From Chelonoidis abingdonii (taxonomy: Eukaryota > Chordata > Testudines > Testudinidae): 64,000 bases of DNA. Below are positions 49,690 through 61,942 of this stretch, piece after piece. The stretch lies in NCBI RefSeq assembly GCF_003597395.2, contig NC_133770.1, positions 92,082,574 through 92,146,573 on the forward strand, read 5' to 3'. The translations under genes were made by a program, and so were the position numbers. Each line of letters begins with the position of its first letter. Position 1 is the stretch's first letter. Below the pieces are notes generated by a model. The model was not told the DNA's origin. It did not search any database and was given only the letters and a program-made list of their open reading frames with translations.

Positions 49690-50991
49690 GGAGTCTTCAG
49701 GAGAGAAGAGTGGCAGCAGAAGTAGTCATTTGATGATGACAGTTTGCAGTTCTACTGCACCATCTGTTGCCAGCAGCACCCAGGACACAACAGCAGTGGT
49801 TGAGCTGAGTGGTCTGCATGCTTACCGTGAGATGGCATCTTCATGGAAAAAAGGCATGAAACGATTGTCTGCCGTTGCTCTCACAGAGGGAGGAGTGACA
49901 GACAACATAGCTTACAGGATTGGCTTACAGGGAATTAAAATCAACAAAGGGAGTGGGTTTGCATCAAGAAGAAACACACACTACTGTCACACCAAAACCT
50001 GGCCACTCATGAAACTGGTTTTCAAAGCCTCTGTGATGCGCTGCGCCTAGCTGTGCTCTTCTAATTGCAAACATCCTAGTCAGCAAACAGCACCAGCAAG
50101 CTTTTAAACATCCAAAGGCACATTCTACTACCATTCTGCACTTGCTTAGCCTATAGTTTAACTGCTCCTTACTACTGTCCAGGCTTCATGACCCATGGGA
50201 GCAAGGCATAGGCTAGGATAGGTACGACCGTGTGGTGCTGCCGGCTGGGAGAGCAGCCTGAGGCAGAAGCCTTCTGCTCACATGATATTCCAGGCAGGAC
50301 TGAATCTCCATGAGACAAAACTTAAAGAAGAGAATGACCTGGAGTCATTCCCATTTATGTCCAGGCATCCCTGACAGACCTCACCAAGGTCTGCCAAGGG
50401 CACCCATGTCTGCCCAGGCACCCCTGACCAAGCTCACCGAGGTCAGCCAGGAGCACCCAGGAGATGATGACAACAGCTAGCTGTCATACTGCACTGTCTG
50501 CTGCCACGAAGGCAAGGAGCTGTTGCTGTGCAACAGTGCAGTATCGTGTCTACCAGCAGCACCCAGGAGATGTACGGTGATGGTGAGCTGACCGGGGGTC
50601 CATGCTTGCCACGGTATGTCTTCTGCACAGGTAACCCAGGAAAAAAGGTGAGAAACAATTGTTTGCCATTGCTTTCATGGGGGGAGGGAGAGAGGGCGGG
50701 AAGGAGTGGGGCCTGATGACATGTACCCAAAACCACCTGTGACAATGTTTTTATCCCATCAGGCATTGGGAGCTCAACCCAGAATTCCAATGGGCGGCGG
50801 AGACTGCAGGAACTGTGGGATAGCTACCCACAGTGCACTGCTCTGAAAGTCGATGTTAGCCTCAGTACTGTGGCTGCACACTGCCAACTTAATGTGCTTA
50901 GTGGGGACACACACAATTGACTGTATACAAATCAATTTCTAAAAAATCAACTTCTATAAAATCTACCTAATTTCGCAGTGTAGTCATACCC
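49690..50991. mobile_element. Harbinger right arm with a duplicated transposase tail and right terminus
   Basis: Bases 49,896-50,215 are a diverged same-orientation copy of 42,590-43,020 (shared GGCTTACAGGGAA, CATTCTACYACCATTCTGC, CTATAGTT). Bases 49,800-49,890 and 50,590-50,690 are also related to each other. The unit ends CTAATTTCGCAGTGTAGTCATACCC at 50,991, a typical Harbinger terminal inverted repeat. Two copies seem to be fused here. Confidence 0.6.
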
Positions 50992-51291
50992 TGAGGCTGA
51001 CTCACCCAAGACCATGCAGCACCAGGAAAATCCAAGAATCCTGATCCCCAAATCCATGCTTTATTCTCTAGACAACACTGCCTCCTCTGAGTCTTCAGTT
51101 TCTTGTTCTGAAATCAATAATCTGTGAAGGGGCCTGAGACACCACACAGAGGTGCCTGGGGAAATCAGAAGCAGCTGGGACCAACCGAGCCCTGAGTGAG
51201 CTCATCATAAAAATATGATGCAACAATACTGTGATGTCAGCAGCTTGTGTCCAGTTGCTGTCTTAGCAGTTGCATAACATTCTGTCCTTAG

Positions 51292-51353
51292 AGAGCCTGG
51301 GAAAGCTGCCATGACTGCACTCAGCAACCAGATTGAGATCTGCAGGGGCAAAG
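51292..51353 (+). other. possible small 5' exon (low support)
   Basis: A pyrimidine-rich acceptor TTCTGTCCTTAG is followed by 62 bases with an ATG at 51311 (MTALSNQIEICRGK) and a strong donor GTGAGT at 51354. The arrangement looks like a first coding exon. I recognise neither the product nor a following exon, so this may be chance. Confidence 0.2.
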
Positions 51354-52199
51354 GTGAGTGATTAGAAACAGCAGAGAAAGGAAGTCAGAGACCTAGGAAT
51401 GGGTGAGGAAGGATGTGGCAAATACAGAAAGATAAAGGAAAACAGGAGTAATAAGAGGTGGAAGAGGAGCAACAAGGGAAAGGAGGCACAATGAAGGCCA
51501 AGATAAGGGTAGTGACAATGAGAGAGGAACTATAAGACTACCTGTCCACACTCTCGAGCTACAAAGTCACTTTAGAAGATAACTGAGAACAATTAGAATT
51601 CCTTCCAGGAGAGATTCCAAAGGTTTGAAAACAAATTCTTCACTAGTTGTCTGGGAACCCACAATCTGCCAGAATCCAATTTCATGGATAGTTATAGTGA
51701 CTCCACAAGTGCCACTAGAGCAATTGTGAGTAGGTAGCCTATGCAAATGAAACTTTATGGCAACACTTTTCCCTTTTCACCATCAAAGAGTGTGAAGACA
51801 TCTTTTCTCTCTGGCAGTAAGGGGTTACACATAGACAAGAGGATTAACGAAAAGGGGGCAAAGGATGACTGAGGCGTGACAAGCAGAGATGATAACAGTC
51901 ACGCACCAAGAACAGATGTAGAACAGAACAATGAGAAGGAAGCTATGGTGAGGGAGAAGAACTGCTGTCAGGAGACAGGTGAAGCTGAAGTTGGAACTTG
52001 CTGTGTCTTGGGCATTGTTTGTGTCCAATAGTAGTGACCTGATTGGGGTTTCCTGTCTTTCTCAAGAGTTAGTCTGCCAGAGCAGGGAAGGAACAAGGGA
52101 CTATCGGCCACTGCTGCTGGGAAGGCACCAGTGTTCCACAAAGCACTTGATGCAAAGAAGAGCTCCACAATGGCTCCTGGTGAAACACCCTGGTCAGAA
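51354..52199. other. intergenic DNA, nothing recognised
   Basis: A-rich purine tracts near 51,420-51,500. No gene or repeat end supported. Confidence 0.35.
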
Positions 52200-52400
52200 G
52201 GGGTGGGTCTACACTGCAATAAAACACACATGGCTGGCCCATGTCAGCTGACTTGGGTTTGGAGGGCACAGGCTGAGGGCTATAAAATTGCAGTGTAGGC
52301 TTTTGAGCTCAGCCTGCATATCTACACTGCAATTTTACAGCCCCACAAATCCTAACAGGCCAGCTGCGGGTGTTTTATTGCATTGTAGTCATACCCAAGG
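52200..52400. mobile_element. short inverted-repeat element (CTACACTGCAAT ends)
   Basis: The left end GGGTCTACACTGCAATAAAAC and the right end GTTTTATTGCATTGTAGTCATACCC are inverted complements. Internal GCTGACTTGGG and CAGGCCAGCTGCGGG pieces match the elements at 11,930 and 53,240. Confidence 0.6.
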
Positions 52401-52787
52401 AGGTTGCAAAGTTTGGTAGGAGCCTGGGTATGGGTCAGTTGCTTCCTCATGTGCTGAATCCCTTTGTCACTTTTCTGCAGCTATTCTCTATCTAGTTAAC
52501 TCTTGTCCTTCTTCTATTTCCCCAGGATGCTAGATCCACTGGCTTTACATCCCCTTGGTCCTGTTCTAAGCCTCCCTTCCGTGCCCTGCATTGCAGATCA
52601 CACACAGGCTGAAACTCCTGAGCTCAGTGAAAACCTGGAGAGTCTCTAAATGAATTTCTGGCTAAGGTGCTGTGGTCATAGTGTGAAACAGCAGCGAATC
52701 TGATAATGGGGGTAGTGATTGATTTTTCTTGAATGGGAGGTGCCAGGGAAGGGCAGGAATATGGTTTCTGCATGGCTGTAAAAGAGG

Positions 52788-53083
52788 GTACGTCTACACT
52801 ACCCACCGGATCAAGTAGCAATCTATCTATTGGGGATAGATTTATCATGTGTAGTGTAGACGTGATAAATCGATCCCTGATCGCTCTCCCATTGCCTGCT
52901 GTGTGAGAGGCGGAAGCAAAGTGAATGGGGGAGCCGCGGCCCTCGATCCAGCTCTGCAAGGATGCTACATAAGTAATTTTAATTCAATCTAAGATACGTT
53001 GACTTCAGCTAGGCTATTCTCATAACTGAACTTGCATATCTTAGATCGATCCCCCACCCCACCCCTGTGTAGACCAGGCCTTA
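52788..53083. mobile_element. miniature element with CTACACTAC ends
   Basis: Starts GGGTACGTCTACACTACCC and ends TGTGTAGACCAGGCCTTA. The interior contains repeated GATCGATC-type and CGTGATAAATCGATCCC pieces. A non-autonomous DNA transposon is likely; its right part (TAATTCAATCTAAGATACG) resembles the Harbinger or mariner-like miniatures of reptiles. Confidence 0.5.
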
Positions 53084-53237
53084 GGAGTTACCTTGGCTTC
53101 TCTGCTGCTTCACAGAGCTAAATACTCCCATTTCCATTCTGAAGCCAGGAGCAATGTGCCACATCTCAGAAGTGGGGAAAAGTTCCAATCTTTCTCAACT
53201 CGGAGCCACCGGATAGATAACTAAGTGCAAACAACTT

Positions 53238-53526
53238 AGGGTCTGTCTACATTGCAATTAAAAACCCACAGCTGGTCTGTGGAAGATGAGCCATGCTCAT
53301 GGGGCTCAGGCTAAGGAGCTGCTTAATTGTGGTGTAGACCTTTGGGCTCAGGTTGCAGTCTGGGCTCTTGGACCCTGCCCCTCAGGGGGTCCCAGAGCTT
53401 GGGTTCCAGCCCAAGCCTGAAGTCTACACCACAATTAAACAGCCCCTTAGTCTGAGCCCCACAAGCCCAAGTCAAGCTGGCATGGGCCAGGCATGGGTTT
53501 TTTAATTATAGTGTTGATATACCCTA
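53238..53526. mobile_element. inverted-repeat element (CTACATTGCAATTAA ends)
   Basis: The left end AGGGTCTGTCTACATTGCAA and the right end TTTTTTAATTATAGTGTTGATATACCCT are imperfect inverted complements. An internal inverted pair, GCTTAATTGTGGTGTAGACC and GTCTACACCACAATTAAAC, flanks GGGTCCCAGAGCTTGGG. Same family as 52,200. Confidence 0.65.
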
Positions 53527-54035
53527 AAGAACAGCATAGGTGAATTTACAAACCTCTCAAGAGGATTTAATGTGCAGTTTGACTCTTAAATATCACTGCA
53601 AAAATTGCACCGAGTCAATAAACCTGCTCCTTGTGTGAGCGTAGAGTAGGATCAGCTGACTTTAATATCTTAAAATACATTGTAATGCTTTTTACTCTTA
53701 TTAGCACAGTAAAACCAATACAGCTAAGAGGCTGAGCCAGTTTCCAGTCCTTCTTGTCCATCAGCAACAGCACTGTTGACAAAACTGCAGTTAGTTATAC
53801 ATGTGCAAAGTCTCTGAAGGCAACAGGACTCCACAGGTGACACTGAGGCCCATCTCCTCAAAGGATTTGGAAAGGCCCCATTGACTACAGAGGGCTCTGA
53901 ATCAGACCCCAGAGTCGTAATTTGGCCTGCAGAATTTTTATTATTGCTCATGTTGCATAGGAAGGAAAATGTCACCTTGTCTTTCAGAGCCCAGGTTGAA
54001 TCTGCAGGCTGGCAATTAGGAATATTAACTTTTTA
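53527..54035. other. no recognised feature
   Basis: Between a miniature element and a solo LTR; nothing assigned. Confidence 0.35.
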
Positions 54036-54039
54036 TTGT

Positions 54040-55280
54040 TGTAACCCTTCTGCCCCTCTGAGTTGGCAGCAACAAAGGCCAGGTTCAGTATCCAGGGGTT
54101 CCGTTTCAGTAACACAAGGCATAACCGGCTCGAGCCCCCACCCAGTGACCTGGGACACTTACATACCATACCTCTCTTGGGCCCTCTAGGAGGCAATACT
54201 TCCCCTCTCGCAAGCACGGAGTCTGGTGTAGCGAATCTTTTAATAAAGGAAGGAATCAATGCGGCACCATTGGAGAAAAACCACAAACAGAGTTAAACAC
54301 AAACCATACCCCCCCCCAGTATATTTGGCAATGTCCTTTCCCCCTTAGGGTCTTAATCCAATCACTCCAAAGTCCAACAACCCAAAGTCTCTGGTCCATG
54401 CACCCAGAATTCAAGAGTCTATTCTGTAGAGGTCCCCCCCCCAGCCTGGGTTATTGGGGCACCTTACGTGGTCCAGGCCAACTGCCCTGCCTCTCCGTGG
54501 GTTCTGCTTTCCGCCTTCTCCCGACTGTCCGCCTTACAGCTGCTCCCACTCTGTTCCTCCGGCCGTCCTCACAAACTGCTCCGCTCCACCAGCTGCCTCG
54601 TGAGCTGCTCCAGTTGTCCTGCAAAATGCTCGGCTCCGCTCGCGTCTGTGGGCTGCTCCACACGCCCACAGCTACTCCACTCTGCCAGCCGCTCCACTCC
54701 ACCAGCTGTCCTGTGGTCCGCTCCAGCCATCCCCAAAAACTGCTCCACTCCGCCAGCTGCTCTGTCCACAGTATAGCTTCAGGCTCCCCACTAGTTAGCA
54801 CAGTACTCAGTGCTCCCAGCTCAGTATTCAGCTCTTTTGTGATTTCAGCTCTAGTGCTCTCAGCACATCAGTAGGGAGCCCACTGGTAGTGCACCATTAG
54901 CCCAAGAAGGATCAGCTCAGCACCTGTATCTAGAGTCTTAGAAGGAAACAAAAATCAACTCTGACATTCCACAGTGGAGAGAGGAGGGGGTGCAACTGGT
55001 GCTTCTAGCTCCACCAGGCCCCTGCACCACCAGGCACAAATACCTGTCCCCACCTCTCTCTATTCACAGGGTTTTGGAACCATGTCCTTGTCTAGCAAGT
55101 ACCACCCAACTGAGGTTTGAGTCATATTTCTGTCAACAAAGCAGTCCCACAGCTCGGCGTCTGGGATGGGGCAGTGCGCCTATGCAAATATTTGAGATTT
55201 CGCATTCCAGACATTCTTTCCACACTTCCCATACTTCACCACCAGATGTCAGGGTACAGCTCATCCTGACTCTGCTTACA
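54040..55280. mobile_element. solo LTR (endogenous retrovirus-like), copy 2
   Basis: Begins TGTAACCCTTCTGCCCC and ends CTCTGCTTACA, flanked by the 4-bp repeat TTGT (54036-54039 and 55281-55284). It is the same family and orientation as 14442-15222 but about 460 bp longer. The extra length lies in a central part with repeated CTGCTCCACTC/CCAGCTGCTC motifs and beyond. No viral genes are present. AATAAA occurs at 54,242. Confidence 0.75.
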
Positions 55281-55284
55281 TTGT

Positions 55285-56719
55285 GAACGGCGTACTTTAA
55301 ATCTGGAACCCAGCAATGCCATTTTTACAGAATCACTTTCCAGCCTAGACTGATACTTTGACAGCTTTGATTAGAATCATCACAAAAGCACATACAGAAG
55401 GGGGGCATACCATTGGCAATTTTTTTACATGAGTAAGGCAAACAGGATTTGGCCTTGTGACTAAATTTGCAGCATGTACTTTCTCTTCAGATTTGCAAAG
55501 GGTTTTCATTCCATCATGGTTCTTGAAATGGGAGGACGAGACTAAATAAAACTTGCTTGGGTTTGCTAGATTATATTTATGTAATGAGAACAGAGTCCTA
55601 TTCAACTCATTTCTCAATAGCCACTTGCCAGGAGGACTGAATTGCATTTTCTAATCTTTGATGTTAATTTCATGGCACTGAGGGATAAAAAGGGAACTCT
55701 ATAGTCTTTTTTGGTGTTTAATATTACAAAAGAAAGCTTGCTTTCATGTGTATCTGCAAAACGTCCTGGTATTAACATTCATTGTTCTGCAGTTTCATTA
55801 TCGATGAACAGAAAACATAGCAATGAATGGGCATTTAATTAAACTGCAGGCAAAGGAGCTACTTCGTGAAGCCACAGGTGTTAGGAGATGGCTTGAAATG
55901 GAATAGCCATTGTCATGGAAATTCACCAGGAATTTATCAGTGAATTGCAGGTTCACAAGCACTTTTTCCCTCCATACCTTTTATTCTAGCATTGTCTGTT
56001 TCACATGCCCTAAGCTGTTACCTTTCACGGTATTGCTATTACTTTAAAATGTAACCTTTCCCTACAAAGGTCACAGTTATTTAGCAAAAAACAGTTGTGT
56101 AACCCTCTCAGAAAACATCTGAATCATTGTTATAAAGTTAAAAAAAAATAAAAGTAGGCTTTATCCTGTGAATGTTTTATTTGACCCTACATACATACTT
56201 GAAATGTGAAGAGCTAGGGTTAGTTATATTGAGCATGAGCAGTTTGTGTCCTCTGGCTAAGCTCTCATTCTAATGAATGTCACTTCCTCAGAGCTGCTGT
56301 TCTAGCAGGGCTGCTTAAAATGCTGGGATACCCACGCAAAGCCAATACATGCTCAATCAGAATTTTGTCATCAGCTTCAATGGGGGAAGGATTTCACCTA
56401 CGTGACATGCCAGTTTACAATCCAGACCAATGGGGGGCTGTGTCATCCCTGCCCTGTGTCCTGGGGTGCCTAGCAATGCCTTGCTGCTGTAGCCTTCAAC
56501 CAGGACTACTCACAAATAGCCACCAGCATATAGGTCACTCCCAGATATGTTTGTGTAACTGCAGCTGCCAGTCGCATCCTGGCTCTTACCAGCCTTGGAT
56601 ATATGGCAGGGTGACCCCAACATAGTCCCTGTCCCAGACTTTCCCCCAGAAATGTATCTCCTGCACTCTCCAGCCCTCTCTGACAGTCCAGAAATATTAA
56701 GCTCACTATTCCTTTAGGG
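55285..56719. other. single-copy-looking DNA, possible conserved non-coding segment
   Basis: No gene or repeat is recognised. The part 55,740-56,160 has balanced, low-CpG sequence with TTTAATTAAA, CAATGAATGGGC and CATGGAAATTCACC motifs and no transposon feature. It could be a conserved regulatory element, but sequence alone does not show it. Confidence 0.25.
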
Positions 56720-57087
56720 CAGTGGTTCCCAAACTGGGGTTCGTGAATCCCTGGGGACTCACAAAACGTTACAGGGGGTTCTTGGGAAAAAGTTCCCTAA
56801 TGGCATATAGAGCTGTCCCTAGGGACCCCTGGCAGCATGGGGCCAGCAGCCCGGAGCCTCTGGATTTCTAAGAGCTAAGCAGATCAATGCAAGTATATCT
56901 AGCATACTGAGGGGATTTAAACTTCAAGACTCCTTATAAGACATGGAAAGGGTTGTTTCCTTTTGTCTTCTCAGGTGCAGAGAAAGTGATGGGCAGGGGG
57001 AGAGAGAGAGAGGTGCTTTGAGGCATCTGCCCCTCCTTTTTATAGTTTCAGTCCCCCCTTGAAAAACATTTCCAGCTGAGAACCAAG
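56720..57087. mobile_element. hAT-like element (CAGTGGTTCCCAAACT start)
   Basis: The start CAGTGGTTCCCAAACTGG is a classic hAT terminus. The far end CATTTCCAGCTGAGAACCA is its imperfect inverted partner. The interior is non-coding. Confidence 0.6.
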
Positions 57088-57937
57088 AGACAAAGAGTCT
57101 GTTTGAAAGGATGTTCCCTGTGTTAGGATATAGATATTCAGGCCTGTCTGCAAAGGCCTATACTTAAAGAATTTAGGTGTATTTTTATCACTTAGCTAGT
57201 TAAAAAGGGGTAAAAGAAATGCAAACAAAACATGGTACTTAATTAAAATCCTGTTAGGGCTCCAAAAGTATAAAAGAAAAAATCAAAATCACTGTCTGCC
57301 GGCGTAAGGGCCTTCTCTTACTGTGACAGTCTGAGGCCTTGTTCTTAGGCTAAGGCCTTCAGCTAAGTAGCAGAGACAGCCATAAACTGGGAAGTGTATG
57401 GTCACATCCTTGCATTCCAAACTAGTCACATTGGAATAAGGTGCTGTTGGGCTGTTAGAAATACAATCCTGTCCTAATATTCTTGTCACATCCAGAGAAA
57501 GGGAAGAGTCTAGAAAATGTAAAAGAAAACTTAGTTTAATAGCATCTTGTCTGGCAAGAACTCACTTATCAATAGCTGGGATGTGAAATCCTCATTTCTG
57601 TATTGTTCTATCACTGTAATCTCTACTTCCCTATTGTTTGTCTGTATAATCATTGTCTGGTTCTGTAATTGTTTCTGTTTGCTGTATAATTAATTTTGTT
57701 GGGTGTAAACCAATTAAGGTGGTGGGATACAATTGGTTAAATAATCATGTTACAATATGTTAGGATTGGTTAGTTAAATTTCAGTAAAATGATTGGTTAA
57801 GATATAGCTAAGCAAAACTCAAGTTTTACTATATAGTCTGCAGTCAATCAGGAAGTAAGGTGGGGAATGGGAACAGAGAATGGGGATAGGGACACAGGCA
57901 AGGCTCTGTGGTGTCAAAACTGGGAAAGGAGACACTC
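57088..57937. other. no recognised feature
   Basis: AT-rich. Repeated GATTGGTTA-type phrases (57,730-57,800) suggest an old repeat, but no family is assigned. Confidence 0.3.
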
Positions 57938-58188
57938 AGGATATGGCTACGCTTTGAAGTGTGTGTGTGGTCGGAGCGCCAGCGCTGGGGGAGAGCTCTC
58001 CCAGCGCTGCATGTAAACCACATCCTCTATTGGTGTAGCGTGCAGCGCTGGGAGCCGCACTCCTAGCGCTGCCGCACTGATTACACTGAGGCTTTACAGC
58101 GCTGCATCTTGCAGTGCTCAGGGGGGTGTTTTTTCACACCCGAGTGTGAAAGTTGCAGCGCTGTAAAGTGCCAGTGTAGCCATACCCT
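57938..58188. mobile_element. palindrome-rich miniature element with CAGCGCTG repeats
   Basis: The ends AGGATATGGCTACGCTTTG and CAGTGTAGCCATACCCT are inverted complements. AGCGCTG/CAGCGCT occurs at least seven times inside, giving strong self-complementarity. A non-autonomous DNA transposon is the best fit. Confidence 0.65.
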
Positions 58189-58641
58189 AAGGAAGGAAAC
58201 TAAAATCGTGCTTGCTGAAAGTTCACCCCAATAAACATCAAAATTGTTTGCACCTTCGGACTTCGGGTATTGTTGCTCTCTGTTCATGTAAGAAAAAACA
58301 AGAAAGTGAGAGGGTAAAAAAAATAAGCCCCCTAACACCCTGCTGGAGTTTTTTTCCAGCTGTTTGAGTCTCTTTTGTTTTCCCTTCCTGTTTACTGCAG
58401 ATGACTCTGTTTACTGCTTATTAAGCAAATTAAACACATTCCTTTGTTTAGGCCAGACCTGTTTGCTGACTTCAGCTTGGCAGGGCTGTGGGGTTTGAAA
58501 CGTGTTGTTAACATCATACAAGGGAGTCATATAACTTCACATACAATGTTGCCACTCATAGTTTACCAGAACAATACTGACCAGCAGATTATGAGTTTTC
58601 AAATGATACCTTACCATGTATACCTAGGACAAAGATTATTA
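58189..58641. other. no recognised feature
   Basis: Intergenic DNA between two miniature elements. Confidence 0.35.
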
Positions 58642-58649
58642 CAACAGAG

Positions 58650-58956
58650 CAGGGGTCAGCAACCTTTCAGAAGCGGTGTGCCAAGTCTTCATTTATTCAC
58701 TCTAATTTAAGGTTTCACGTGCCAGTAATACATTTTAACATTTTTAGAAGGTCTCTTTCTATAAATCTATAATATATAACTAAACTAAACCATTGTTGTG
58801 TGTAAAGTAAATAAGGTGTTTAAGAAGTTTAATTTAAAATTAAATTAAAATGCAGAGCCCCCTGGACCAGTGGCCAGGACCTGGGCAGTGTGAGTGCCAC
58901 TGAAAATCCGCTCGCGTGCCATCTTTGGCACACGTACCATAGGTTGCCCACCCCTG
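58650..58956. mobile_element. hAT (Charlie-like) miniature element with 8-bp duplication
   Basis: Starts CAGGGGTCAGCAACCTTTC and ends CATAGGTTGCCCACCCCTG, clear terminal inverted repeats. The flanks CAACAGAG (58642-58649) and CAATAGAG (58957-58964) match at 7 of 8. Internal sequence is AT-rich with GAGTGCCACTGAAAATC near the right end. Confidence 0.8.
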
Positions 58957-58964
58957 CAATAGAG

Positions 58965-61789
58965 TATAGGGTGTGAATACAGGGGTGTATTATGGCACAC
59001 CAGCTACATGGTAATTGTACTGGAAACCACAGATTCCATATAGTATTTTTATTTGTCACTGCTGATAGTGATGTTAGCAGTTCAGTGAGTGTAAGCCCAT
59101 GTGCAAATCTTGTCTTTGGTTCTTCATCCACATTTCTTTTGTGAAGCAAAGCATTGAATATTATATAGCTCTAGGGAGGGATCATATTAAACTGTAATGC
59201 GCTTGCATTGGGACAGGTGTCTAGTGGGTTGCCTTCAAACTGAGCTGAGCTGTATTGAAATTATACTGAAGCTGATAAGCCTGGAAAAGATAAAGAAAGA
59301 AATGGTTCTGTGGTAGAATTTTCAGAAGCATTCAGTGTTTGCCTTACTGTGCCCACTGAAATGAATGTGTTACTGGTAACTTCACTGGGACCAGAGCTAA
59401 GCCATGGTTCGTTGCTTTTGAAAAATCCCATGCTATAGGTTTTTATCTTTTAAACCTCTTATGTCATGTCATTTGTTTAACGCCTCTGTATAGCCAGCAG
59501 TGATGGAGAGATGATCTCCAGAGGAGTTCAGGCTTCTGAGCTTATTACCAAGAAACAGTTTGCTTAGAGCAGGGATTATGCAAGAGCTCTTACAACAGTT
59601 CCTTCCCCAGTCAAATGTCCCTTCAGGTCACACTTACAGCAGGCTTGTGGAGATCATCAGATCTGAAATTCAAGAGAACTAGTGAGACTGTGGGGTAAAA
59701 GCAGTGCAAAAAAGAGTATATACCTATTGGCCATTGCTTGCCTTTTGGTAGCTTGAGACTCATTGTATATGCCTTAAACTTCTGTATTTCACCTAAAATA
59801 ATATTTGGTCCAACATTAAGACCTGCCACAAAGAATGCATCAGTCCACATTTAGCATCATCTGGCATACAGCGTCTGTTCCCCTAAGAGAATTCTCAGAC
59901 ATTCTTTATGTTTGTGGTATAACTTGACAGGACTATTGAAGAGCAGGTGTGGCATTTCTCCCCCCCTCCCCCTTCCATACACTGTGGTTTGTCTCATGAC
60001 TTTTTTAGAAATTTGGGAAGTCCATTTTAAGGCTGAGGGTCAGTTTCTCTGCTGTGCCTCACAGGAGGTGAGATGTGGGCCAGGGAGCAGGAAGGCACAG
60101 ATAGCCTTATACCACCTTTGCAGTCCCAGATTCTAGGCCAGGCCAGGGTGCTGCCCAGATCCTACTGCAGTTTAAATCTCCAGGGGTGCAGTGTTCTGGT
60201 GACATGCAGCTACATCGAGCCTACTCTGAGACTGGCCCTCCCACTCCTGGACACATTCCTGCTATGCCAGATGTTGGCAAAGTGTGGCTCTGCCAACCCT
60301 ATTATAGCCAGACAATCCCTTTACTCAGGCTTTTTACCAAGTGTTGCTCTAAGTGACGGTGTCCTTGCAAGGTTGTTGATGGGCTGCTCTGCATCCCACA
60401 AGAGCTGAAGCAGTGTGCTCCAGCAACATCTCTTCCCTCTCACTGTGTAGGTGAGTAGCATAGGGCTCTTTGCCAGCCTTACAACAGCAAGGGAATCCCT
60501 TTACTCAACAGATATTCCCATAGGGCCATTCTGCACCCTTTATGGCACCTTTTTCCAGCCAGGGCAATATAAGAAGGCCACAGGAGGGGACAGAATCATG
60601 GCTTTGACTTCCCAAGCAGTGTTCAGCAGTATAAGCAGAGAATCAAGCAAAAATGCAAAATCCCATCCCTTTAAATGTGCTATAAGAAGCAAGATCGGAA
60701 GATGTCTGACTTGAGTACAGATGCATTAGTCAGAACATTTTAGGTCTGTTTTTCACCCTTACTATATCTACTTAACTGAGCAATTGAAATGCCTCTGTTA
60801 AAGATCCCCAATGCTAAAAAATTAACATTCATCCACAGCTTTAAATTAGCAATGGCCATGTGGCTTACACTTCTACTCTATTGTAGCCTATAGGACTGAT
60901 CTGCTTGCTTGCATACATATATCTTTTCTTATAGTTTAAGTATTTGGTTTATTGTAATAGGTTTATAGATTTATATTAAAGTAAGTTTTGCTGTAATGCA
61001 AGAGACCTACAGGCCATATCCTGTATGTTAAGCTAAAGCAAAGTTGGCATATCCATATTAAGACCTTTTACTGAGAAAGCAAAGTTGACCTATAGCTTGT
61101 TATCTAAATAGATGAGTACCTACGCCTATAACTTTTTATTTAGACCAATAGACAATGGAGAATGGCATGAGGGGGTGTTCAACGTTGTGCCCACAGACTT
61201 AACAAGTACTCCACAACAGACTGATGTGCATATATACCTTTCATCAATATGCATATACATATTAGCCTGTGGGGTAAGTGTACCCTAACATTTCTGTGGG
61301 TGAGAAATGAAATTTGGGCATAGGAGGAAGGATTTCTGGCACTTTGCCCTATAAAAGAGGTGACCCACCTCAACAGAGTACTCCAGTTCTTACTTGACTC
61401 CGTTCTCACTTTACTCTATTCTCACTTACTTCCTCCACTCTATCTATTCTATGACGACTGCTACTATCAGTAGGCTATACTTGTTCTTCTTAAAATTTAA
61501 GTTTCAAGGGAACTAGGCTAAGCTTGGTCTTCCTACGTTTTATTCGTAGTTTGTTTTTTAGGTTTTAACTGAAGTTTAAGTTAGTCAAGTAAACCCTAGT
61601 CAGCTGTGATAGCTCTTAGCATTTTCTAAGCATTGAATCCCTGACTCAAGAATTGAGAAACCTGAACCTGTGTCCCTTACCAAGGTTATCAAGGAAGGAT
61701 GTGAGTATATTAACCAAAGCTTTTTGAATATAATAATATATTATCATATGTATCTTTTGAATAGCAGTAATGCAATTGTAACTTTTGTA
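58965..61789. other. intergenic DNA, no confident gene
   Basis: Several ORFs of 60-110 codons but none with family motifs or splice context. No repeat end is clear by eye. Confidence 0.35.
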
Positions 61790-61942
61790 GAAGGCCATCC
61801 GGGGGGGGGGTGTGTGCAAGTGGAGCAATTTGCCCCGGGCCCATGAGAATATAGTATTCTATAATATTGCAACATTTTTTTTATGGAAAGGGCCCCCAAA
61901 ATTGCTTTGCCCCAGGCCCCCTGAATCCTCTGGGCGGCCCTG
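61790..61942. mobile_element. short hAT-like element
   Basis: The left part GGCCATCCGGGGGGGG and the right end CTCTGGGCGGCCCTG are inverted partners; inside lie TTTGCCCCGGGCCC and GCTTTGCCCCAGGCCCC. The left terminus is blurred by a poly(G) run. Confidence 0.5.
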
